Shown here: positions 57,953 through 64,000 of the stretch, in pieces
Layout: the number at the start of each line of letters is the position of its first letter
Position numbering within the stretch: position 1 is the stretch's first letter
NCBI RefSeq assembly: GCF_902506505.1
Contig: NZ_LR733406.1
Coordinates: forward strand, 1,450,525 to 1,514,524
DNA length: 64,000 bases
From: Pseudomonas sp. 8AS
GTDB taxonomy: Bacteria > Pseudomonadota > Gammaproteobacteria > Pseudomonadales > Pseudomonadaceae
Direction: 5' to 3'
Translations under genes and position numbers: made by a program
The notes under the pieces: generated by a model
The model's database searches: none
Told to the model about the DNA's origin: nothing
What the model saw: only the letters and a program-made list of their open reading frames with translations

Positions 57953-58804
57953 ATGCGCACTTTTCGGCTGGTCATCGCCTGCCCGGACGGCGTTGGCATC
58001 GTTGCCAAAGTCAGCAATTTCCTGGCTACCTACAATGGCTGGATCAGCGAAGCCAGCCACCACTCGGATAACCAGAGTGGCTGGTTCTTCATGCGCCATG
58101 AGATTCGCGCCGACTCGCTGCCGTTCGATCTCGCTGGCTTTCGCCAGGCGTTCGCCCCGATTGCCCGCGAGTTCTCCATGGAATGGCGGGTGACCGACTC
58201 CGCCCAGAAGAAGCGCGTGGTGCTGATGGCCAGTCGCGAGTCGCACTGCCTGGCCGACCTGCTGCACCGCTGGCACAGCGACGAGCTGGATTGCGACATC
58301 CCCTGCGTCATCTCCAACCATGACGACCTGCGCAGCATGGTCGAATGGCACGACATTCCCTTCCATCACGTGCCGGTCGATCCCAAGGACAAGGCCCCGG
58401 CGTTCGCCGAGGTGGCGCGTCTGGTCGGCCAGTGCGATGCCGATGCCGTTGTGTTGGCGCGCTACATGCAAATCCTGCCGCCGCAGCTGTGCAAGGACTT
58501 CGCCGGGCGGGTGATCAACATCCATCACAGCTTCCTGCCGTCCTTCGTCGGCGCCAAGCCCTACCACCAGGCTTCGCTGCGTGGCGTCAAGCTGATCGGC
58601 GCCACCTGCCACTATGTGACCGAGGAGCTGGATGCCGGCCCCATCATCGAGCAGGACGTGGTGCGCGTCAGCCATCGCGACAGCATCGAAACCATGGTCC
58701 GCCTCGGCCGGGATGTGGAAAAAATGACCCTTGCCCGTGGGCTACGCTATCACTTGGAAGATCGTGTGCTGGTGCACGACAACAAGACGGTGGTGTTCGA
58801 CTGA
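57953..58804 (+). CDS. purU: Formyltetrahydrofolate deformylase
   Basis: A 283-residue enzyme that hydrolyses 10-formyl-THF to formate and THF, balancing one-carbon pools. An ACT domain occupies residues 1-85 (RLVIACPDGVGIVAKVSNFL) and a formyltransferase-fold domain follows, with catalytic SNHDDL near 122 and IHHSFLPSFVGAKPY near 190. It has its own promoter region upstream and precedes the CBS gene by 48 bp. Confidence 0.95.
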   Translation: MRTFRLVIACPDGVGIVAKVSNFLATYNGWISEASHHSDNQSGWFFMRHEIRADSLPFDLAGFRQAFAPIAREFSMEWRVTDSAQKKRVVLMASRESHCLADLLHRWHSDELDCDIPCVISNHDDLRSMVEWHDIPFHHVPVDPKDKAPAFAEVARLVGQCDADAVVLARYMQILPPQLCKDFAGRVINIHHSFLPSFVGAKPYHQASLRGVKLIGATCHYVTEELDAGPIIEQDVVRVSHRDSIETMVRLGRDVEKMTLARGLRYHLEDRVLVHDNKTVVFD

Positions 58805-58852
58805 CGGTTGTCGGCGGGTACCCCGGGTCTGCCGCGATGGAGGCGTTCAGCG

Positions 58853-59278
58853 ATGCTCAAGTCGATCAAGGTGCGCGACTACATGACCACGCACCAGGTC
58901 ACCTTTCATGCCGATACGGATTTGTATACGGCTATCGATCTGCTCCTCGAACACCGGCTTTCGGCTGCTCCGGTGGTTGACGGGCAGGGCGAGCTTATCG
59001 GCCTGCTGACCGAGATCGACTGCCTGCGCGGCATCCTCTCCGGTGCCTATTACGAGGAAACCGGCGGTACGGTCAGCGCCTGCATGACGACGCGGGTGGA
59101 AACGGTGGCGGCCGAGCTCAGCGTGATCGAGGTGGCCGAGCGCTTGTTGCAGGGTGGTCACCATCATTTGCCCGTGGTCGCCGACGGCCGGCTGCTCGGG
59201 CAGATCAGTTGCCAGGATGTGCTGCGCGCGGTCAAACAATTCGCCCAGCATGAGTCGGGGCTGCAGACCGAGGGTTAA
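58853..59278 (+). CDS. Tandem CBS-domain protein
   Basis: A 141-residue protein made almost entirely of two CBS domains (VRDYMTTHQVTFHADTD opens the first, CMTTRVETVAAELSVIEVAE the second), an adenosine-nucleotide-sensing Bateman module. GGAGG lies nine bases before the ATG at 58853. It follows purU closely and may be co-transcribed. Partner unknown. Confidence 0.9.
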   Translation: MLKSIKVRDYMTTHQVTFHADTDLYTAIDLLLEHRLSAAPVVDGQGELIGLLTEIDCLRGILSGAYYEETGGTVSACMTTRVETVAAELSVIEVAERLLQGGHHHLPVVADGRLLGQISCQDVLRAVKQFAQHESGLQTEG

Positions 59279-59284
59279 GAAACC

Positions 59285-59485
59285 ATGCCGCATCCTCGCA
59301 AGCCGGGCACGGCCCATCCGCCCCCCACGCTGGGGGAGGGCTGTACCAGTCGTTATGATCCGGATGCCTTGAGCGAGGAGGACGGCACCGAGTTTCCCGG
59401 TGCCGCCGAGCTGTGGTCGCAGCTGCAGGAGGGCACGCCGGCGGGCGAGCCTGAGCGGGCGCAGGAGTCACCTGCGCCCCAGTAG
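59285..59485 (+). CDS. Small acidic proline-rich hypothetical protein
   Basis: A 66-residue protein rich in Pro, Glu and Gly with a central SRYDPDALSEEDGTEFPGAAELW. No membrane segment or signal peptide is present and most of it is probably disordered. It starts 7 bp after the CBS stop codon and ends 6 bp before the chemoreceptor stop codon, which supports a compact real gene at the end of a purU-CBS transcript. Confidence 0.6.
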   Translation: MPHPRKPGTAHPPPTLGEGCTSRYDPDALSEEDGTEFPGAAELWSQLQEGTPAGEPERAQESPAPQ

Positions 59486-59490
59486 GCTGC

Positions 59491-61368
59491 TCAGATGCGG
59501 AAGCTGTCCACCAGGTGCTTCAGGCGCGTCGCCTGCTGCTCCAGGTCGCCGCAGGCGCGCAGGGTGGCCTGCAGGTTTTCCACGCCTTCCTGGTTGAGGG
59601 TGTTGATTTCGGTGATGTCCATGTTCAGCGAATCCACGACCGCGGTCTGCTCCTCGGTGGCAGTGGCGACCGACTGGTTCATGCCGTCGATTTCGCCGAT
59701 GCGCTGGGTCACGCTGCCCAGGCGCTCGCCGGCCTGGTTGGCGATGGCGACGCTGTCCGCGCTGTAGCGCTGGCTCTCGGTCATGGTGCTGACCGAGTCG
59801 CGGGCATCGACCTGCAGCTCCTCGATCATCTTCTGGATTTCCTGGGCCGACTCCTGGGTCCGGTGGGCCAGGTTGCGCACCTCGTCGGCCACCACGGCGA
59901 AGCCGCGGCCGGCCTCGCCGGCTCGCGCCGCCTCGATCGCCGCGTTGAGCGCCAGCAGGTTGGTCTGCTCGGAGATGCTCTTGATCACTTCGAGGATCTG
60001 GCCGATGTCGACCGTCTTGCCGTTGAGCTTCTCGATGTTGCCACTGGAGTCGCTGATCTTGTTCGACAGCTCGTTCATGGCGGCAATGGTCTTCTCCAGC
60101 ACCTGGCTGCCATCCTCGGCCAGGCGGCGCGCGTCGGAGGCCTGATGCGAGGCTTGCGCGGCATTGCGCGCGATTTCCTGGGCGGCGGCACCCAGCTCGT
60201 TGATCGCCGCGGCCACGCTATTGGTGCGGTTGGCCTGTTCGTCCGAGTTGACCATCGACGAGTTGGAGGCGTTGACCACCAGCTTGGCCACTTCGTTGAC
60301 CTGCTGGGTGGCCGAGGACACTTCGCGGATCGAGGCATGGATGCGCTCGACGAACTGGTTGAATGAGCTGGCCAGGCGGCCGAACTCGTCCTGTGAGTGG
60401 ATGGCCAGGCGCTTGGTCAGGTCGCCCTCGCCCTGGGCGATGTCCTGCATGGCACGGCCCATCACGTGCAGCGGCTGCATCAGCACGCGGATCAGCATGC
60501 TCAGCAGGAGCATGATGAGGACCACCGCAATCACCGTGGCGATGATCGCCGAGGCACGGAACTCGTTGAGAGGGGCATAGGCCTTGCCCTTGTCGATGGA
60601 CAGGCCGACGTACCAGCTGACCGAGGGCAGGCCCTTGACCGGGGTGAAGGTGAGCAGGCTCGGGGTGCCATCCAGCTCGACTTCGCTGAAGCCGCTGCTG
60701 ACCTGCGGAGTGTTCTTCGGGTAGACCTCGGTGAGCGATTTCATCACCAGATCCTTGTTCGGGTGCACCAGGATCTTGCCGTCGGCGCTGACCAGGAAGG
60801 CATAGCCCATGCCGTTGAAGTCCAGCGAGTTGATGATCTCGACCAGGGTGTTCAGGCTCAGGTCGCCGCCAACCACCCCGGCGCTGCCGGCCGGGGTGGC
60901 AATGGTGATGATCAGTTCGCTGGTGGCGGCGTCGACATAGGGCTCGGTCAGGGTCGAACCGCCGGCCGCCATGGCGTCCTTGTACCAGGGGCGGGTGCGC
61001 GGGTCGTAGTCGGCCGGCATCTCGTCATTCGGACGCATGGTGAAGCTGCCGTCGGCCGCGCCCAGGTAGGTGAAGGCGAAGGTCGACGCCAGGCTGCGGC
61101 GTTCCAGGGTGCTCGCCAGGCTGTCCGGTGTGGTGGCGCTGTCGATCGACTGGGCGAGGTTCTCCACCAGCAGGATGCGTCCGGACAGCCAGTTCTGGAT
61201 GTTGCTGGCGGTGACCGTCCCCAGGCTTTGCAATTCACTTTCCAGATCAGCCTTGATCACATTGCGCTGCAGGTAGTCGTTGTAGAGGGTGAATAGGGAA
61301 AATGCCGCAATCACCACCAATGAGGCGGCGATCAGGATCTTGTGGCTGAACTTCAGATTCTGGGTCAT
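59491..61368 (-). CDS. PctA-like amino-acid methyl-accepting chemotaxis protein
   Basis: A 625-residue chemoreceptor: membrane segment at about 8-30, periplasmic dCache domain, second membrane segment near 275-300, HAMP, then the signalling hairpin with [10 protein letters not shown] and the adaptation region [32 protein letters not shown]. The periplasmic part has the amino-acid ligand motif Y-x4-R-x-WY (YDPRTRPWY), a later Tyr in TEPYVDA and Asp in VGGDLSL, which marks amino-acid-sensing dCache domains. Closest named relatives are P. aeruginosa PctA and PctB. Specific amino acids are unknown. Confidence 0.93.
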   Translation of the reverse strand: MTQNLKFSHKILIAASLVVIAAFSLFTLYNDYLQRNVIKADLESELQSLGTVTASNIQNWLSGRILLVENLAQSIDSATTPDSLASTLERRSLASTFAFTYLGAADGSFTMRPNDEMPADYDPRTRPWYKDAMAAGGSTLTEPYVDAATSELIITIATPAGSAGVVGGDLSLNTLVEIINSLDFNGMGYAFLVSADGKILVHPNKDLVMKSLTEVYPKNTPQVSSGFSEVELDGTPSLLTFTPVKGLPSVSWYVGLSIDKGKAYAPLNEFRASAIIATVIAVVLIMLLLSMLIRVLMQPLHVMGRAMQDIAQGEGDLTKRLAIHSQDEFGRLASSFNQFVERIHASIREVSSATQQVNEVAKLVVNASNSSMVNSDEQANRTNSVAAAINELGAAAQEIARNAAQASHQASDARRLAEDGSQVLEKTIAAMNELSNKISDSSGNIEKLNGKTVDIGQILEVIKSISEQTNLLALNAAIEAARAGEAGRGFAVVADEVRNLAHRTQESAQEIQKMIEELQVDARDSVSTMTESQRYSADSVAIANQAGERLGSVTQRIGEIDGMNQSVATATEEQTAVVDSLNMDITEINTLNQEGVENLQATLRACGDLEQQATRLKHLVDSFRI

Positions 61369-61499
61369 GGTTGCTTGCGTCCGGTGAGTTCTGGCAGCAG
61401 TCTCTAGTTATTAGCGGCAGGTGGTTTTCACCTGGACCGTGCTGTACACCGCTTATAACGACCTCTATGCAGTAAAGCTTTAGCCCGAGGGATGGCAAG

Positions 61500-62996
61500 A
61501 TGCCTGTTTCCGATGCATTTGTACTGGGTGCCGATCCGCAGGGACGGCCCGTCAGCCAGGCGCTGCGCCTGACCAATCGCCACGGCCTGGTGGCCGGCGC
61601 CACCGGCACCGGCAAGACGGTGACCCTGCAGCGGCTTGCCGAACTGTTCAGCGATGCCGGCGTGGCGGTATTTGCCGCCGACATCAAGGGCGATCTCTGT
61701 GGCCTCGGGGCCGCAGGCAACCCGCAAGGCAAGGTGGCCGAGCGGATCGCCAGCATGCCCTGGCTGAATCATCAGCCGCGGGCCTATCCCGTGACGCTGT
61801 GGGATGTGGCTGGTCGCAGTGGGCATCCGCTGCGAACCACGCTCAGCGAAATGGGCCCGCTGCTGCTGGCCAACCTGCTGGAGCTGACCGACAGCCAGCA
61901 GGCCGCGCTCTATGCCGCCTTCCAGGTGGCCGATCGCGAGGGTCTGCTGCTGCTCGACCTGAAAGACCTTAAGGCGCTGCTCAACCACCTCAAGGATCAC
62001 CCCGAGCTGCTTGGCGAGGATCGTGCCCTGTTTGCCGGCGCCTCGGCCCAGGCCCTGCTGCGCCGCCTGGCCACGCTCGAACAGCAGGGCGCCGAGGCGC
62101 TGTTCGGCGAGCCGGCGCTGCAGCTCGAGGACATCCTGCGTCCGGACAACGATGGTCGCGGCCGTATCCACCTGCTCGATGCCAGCCAGCTGGTGCACGA
62201 GGCGCCCAAGGTCTATGCGACTTTCCTGCTCTGGCTGCTGGCCGAACTGTTCGAGCAGCTGCCCGAGCGTGGCGATGCGGAGAAACCGGTGCTGGCGCTG
62301 TTCTTCGACGAGGCGCACCTGCTGTTCGCCGATACCCCCAAGGCCCTGCAGGAGCGCCTGGAACAGGTGGTGCGGCTGATCCGCTCCAAGGGCGTCGGGG
62401 TCTATTTCGTCACCCAGTCCCCCGGTGACCTGCCCGATGACGTGCTGGCCCAGCTGGGCCTGCGTATCCAGCACGGCTTGCGCGCTTTCACCACCAAGGA
62501 GCAGAAGTCCCTGCGTGCGGTGGCCGACGGCTTCCGCCCAAATCCCGAGTTCGACTGCCTCACCGTGCTCACCGAGCTGGGCATCGGCGAGGCCCTGGTT
62601 GGCACCCTCGAAGAAAAAGGCACGCCGGCCATGGTGCAGCGGGTGGCGATTGCCCCGCCGCAATCGCGCATCGGCCCGCTGAACGAAGGCGAGCGGGCCG
62701 CCCTGTTGCGCGCCTCGCCGCAGGCCGGGCGCTATGACAAGGCGGTGGATCGCGAGTCGGCCTATGAAATGCTCATGGCGCGAGCCCAGCAGCAGTCGCT
62801 CGAGGTTCCTGGCGAACAGCCCAAGGCAGCCGACAAGTCGGGCGACACCGCCGGTCTGGGTGGCATGGCCGGCGAGCTGCTTGGCAGTCTCGCCAGCCAG
62901 GTGATGAAAACCGCGGTGCGCCAGGCCGCCAATCAGCTCGGTCGGCAACTGGTGCGTGGCCTGATGGGTTCGTTGCTGGGCGGTAAACGGCGCTGA
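61500..62996 (+). CDS. HerA-like ATPase (DUF853/YjgR family)
   Basis: A 498-residue P-loop ATPase. Walker A is AGATGTGKTVTLQ near residue 35 and Walker B is VLALFFDEAHLLF near 265; VYFVTQSPGDLPDDVLAQLGLRIQHGLRAF is the HerA-type C-terminal helicase block. The C-terminus is a Gly/Ala/Arg-rich amphipathic tail. Family members are DNA-translocating helicases related to HerA/FtsK, but the cellular role of YjgR-type proteins is unknown. Monocistronic, divergent from the chemoreceptor. Confidence 0.9.
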   Translation: MPVSDAFVLGADPQGRPVSQALRLTNRHGLVAGATGTGKTVTLQRLAELFSDAGVAVFAADIKGDLCGLGAAGNPQGKVAERIASMPWLNHQPRAYPVTLWDVAGRSGHPLRTTLSEMGPLLLANLLELTDSQQAALYAAFQVADREGLLLLDLKDLKALLNHLKDHPELLGEDRALFAGASAQALLRRLATLEQQGAEALFGEPALQLEDILRPDNDGRGRIHLLDASQLVHEAPKVYATFLLWLLAELFEQLPERGDAEKPVLALFFDEAHLLFADTPKALQERLEQVVRLIRSKGVGVYFVTQSPGDLPDDVLAQLGLRIQHGLRAFTTKEQKSLRAVADGFRPNPEFDCLTVLTELGIGEALVGTLEEKGTPAMVQRVAIAPPQSRIGPLNEGERAALLRASPQAGRYDKAVDRESAYEMLMARAQQQSLEVPGEQPKAADKSGDTAGLGGMAGELLGSLASQVMKTAVRQAANQLGRQLVRGLMGSLLGGKRR

Positions 62997-63010
62997 GTGG
63001 CTTCGCCTGA

Positions 63011-63040
63011 GGATAAAGGCGCCTGATGGCGCCTTTATCC
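63011..63040. terminator. 13-bp perfect hairpin after the HerA-like gene
   Basis: GGATAAAGGCGCC (63011-63023) pairs exactly with 63028-63040 around TGAT. It contains TTTATCC in its 3' arm and separates two convergent genes, so it may terminate in both directions. Confidence 0.75.
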
Positions 63041-63090
63041 TGCCGGGGTCGCGGGGTGCGGATGCCGGGCACTCGGCTCGCTGGCGAGGC

Positions 63091-63285
63091 TCACTCGCTT
63101 TCGCGGGCCTGTTCGATCTTGTGCAGTTCTTGCTGGAATGCCTGGTCGAGCAGGCTGGGTTTCTTGCGCCAGGGTTTGCGCTCGGGGTCCGGTTGAGCGG
63201 CGTAGGTAATGACTTCTCCGCCGTATACATCCTTGTAACGTTGTGCCTGGCGCTCTAGTTCCGCGCGCAGTTCATCTTTCGTCAC
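63091..63285 (-). CDS. Small conserved basic protein
   Basis: A 64-residue helical, highly charged protein (TKDELRAELERQAQRYKDVYGGEV followed by ERKPWRKKPSLLDQAF). The start is probably GTG at 63285, preceded by GGAT; a TTG ten codons earlier is possible. No family recognised. Conserved-looking composition and codon use support it. Confidence 0.68.
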   Translation of the reverse strand: MTKDELRAELERQAQRYKDVYGGEVITYAAQPDPERKPWRKKPSLLDQAFQQELHKIEQARESE

Positions 63286-63634
63286 GTGATTATCCAGAAT
63301 ATTGCTGATCGCCAAATTGGCTGGGCTCGTCGGCCAGGGGCTTATGCTGCCACCAATAAAAGGCTTTTAACCGGCGAGGAGGGCTCTGCTTGAGCCGAGG
63401 CCATTGCAACAAAGTAATGTTGCTGCAATGCGCGGGGAGATTATAACCAGCTGTTTCATATTTGCCAGATAGTGCCGGGCGGTATTTTGCCGCGTGTTTA
63501 TCTGGGCGCGCCAAAGTTCCCATCGGTGCCAGTTAAACTGACCGGGTCGGCAGAAAAAACATGCCCGCAACTCATTCGTTGCCCCATGCAGCGGCGGTAC
63601 CGGCACCGCCCCTGCGTCAAGGCTGCGGCGCTCC
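63286..63634. other. Gene-free stretch before the APS-kinase-like gene
   Basis: This 349-bp region is less GC-rich than its surroundings. It contains an inverted repeat (CATTGCA at 63402-63408 with TGCAATG at 63424-63430, a 15-bp spacer that itself contains TGTTGC). No credible gene is seen. Confidence 0.45.
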
Positions 63635-64000
63635 TCAGTGCAGCAGGCCACGTTTGCGCAGTTGTTCAACTATATAGTCGGCGGCCTGTTCGGCGCTGTA
63701 GCAGCTGGTTTCAATATGAATTTCCGCTGTTTGCGGTGCTTCATGGGGAGAGTCGATTCCGGTGAAGTTCTTCAGTTCGCCGCGCCGGGCTTTCTTGTAC
63801 AAACCCTTGGGGTCGCGTCTTTGCACTTCGGCCAATGGCGTATCGACAAATATCTCGATGAACTCGCCCGCTTCGACCAAGTTGCGCGCCAGTTCGTGTT
63901 CGCCACGCAATGGCGAGATAAGTGCAGCATGTCGTCCCGTCGATATGGCTTGGAAGCGGTTTTCAGTGATTCTTGCGGAACTGCCTGGCGAAGTCCCAGG
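63635..64000 (-). CDS. APS-kinase-like protein, C-terminal part, cut by the window edge
   Basis: An open frame of 121 residues that continues past base 64000. It has the C-terminal half of adenylylsulfate kinase: [15 protein letters not shown], then [41 protein letters not shown]. CysC makes PAPS from APS and ATP. The region before ISP ([15 protein letters not shown]) is less like standard CysC, which may indicate a specialised kinase or CysNC end. The Walker A half is outside the window, so activity cannot be judged. Confidence 0.82.
   Translation of the reverse strand, partial: PGTSPGSSARITENRFQAISTGRHAALISPLRGEHELARNLVEAGEFIEIFVDTPLAEVQRRDPKGLYKKARRGELKNFTGIDSPHEAPQTAEIHIETSCYSAEQAADYIVEQLRKRGLLH

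Overview
The window is a chromosomal segment of a high-GC gammaproteobacterium and almost certainly a Pseudomonas. It carries rpoS, a GGA-rich rsmZ with a GacA box, fdxA, mutS, pncC, recA and recX in the usual Pseudomonas order, the MvaT nucleoid protein beside sbcB and purU, a MvaT-like AT-rich tract upstream of rsmZ, a PsrA operator inside nlpD, and Pseudomonas-type REP hairpins. I saw no rRNA, tRNA, CRISPR array, prophage or intact insertion sequence. Compared with the P. aeruginosa PAO1 map as I remember it, several blocks that are separate there (PA46xx upp/hpt/mqo, PA36xx surE-rpoS-recA, PA43xx sbcB-mvaT-purU-chemoreceptor) are joined here.

Layout. 1-2.1 kb: a LysR regulator divergent from a VOC-fold protein, then a gene-free stretch with strong hairpins and a short element bounded by 22-bp inverted repeats; this end looks less GC-rich than the rest and may be acquired. 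2.1-9.3 kb: a fatty-acyl or alcohol catabolic cluster on the minus strand (3-hydroxyacyl-CoA dehydrogenase, acyl-CoA dehydrogenase, iron alcohol dehydrogenase, thioesterase, thiolase) with a divergent LysR gene. 9.3-20 kb: a RecQ-family helicase, ppk2, uracil and purine salvage (uraA, upp, hpt), a SulP transporter, mqo and small conserved proteins. 20-24.3 kb: small membrane and cysteine-rich proteins, an acyltransferase and an SRAP-family protein whose position-2 cysteine is a serine. 24.3-26.5 kb: the glutathione-dependent formaldehyde module (gfnR-like regulator, adhC, fghA). 26.5-38.3 kb: ispF-truD-surE-pcm-popT-like-nlpD-rpoS, rsmZ, fdxA, mutS, pncC, recA and recX, which is a stress, repair and stationary-phase block. 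38.3-47.5 kb: LOG-family protein, beta-CASP hydrolase, divergent phosphoketolase-like enzyme, PA3611-like secreted protein, DTW-domain tRNA enzyme, EamA exporter, erdR and dgkA. 47.5-55.4 kb: a tightly overlapping RDD-SpoIIM-DUF4129-DUF4350-MoxR-DUF58 operon plus a membrane protein. 55.5-64 kb: sbcB, mvaT, purU, a CBS protein, a PctA-like amino-acid chemoreceptor, a HerA-like ATPase and the C-terminal end of an APS-kinase-like gene that runs off the window.

Most of the window is core genome. The points most worth a second look are: (1) the six-gene MoxR/DUF58/DUF4350/DUF4129/SpoIIM/RDD membrane operon, which is widespread but functionally undefined; (2) two 140-bp nested-hairpin elements that fill the gaps between convergent stop codons and whose arm sequences differ between copies while staying paired within each copy; (3) two copies of a GGATNATCC palindrome between the gfnR-like gene and adhC; (4) active-site departures in the SRAP and phosphoketolase-like proteins.
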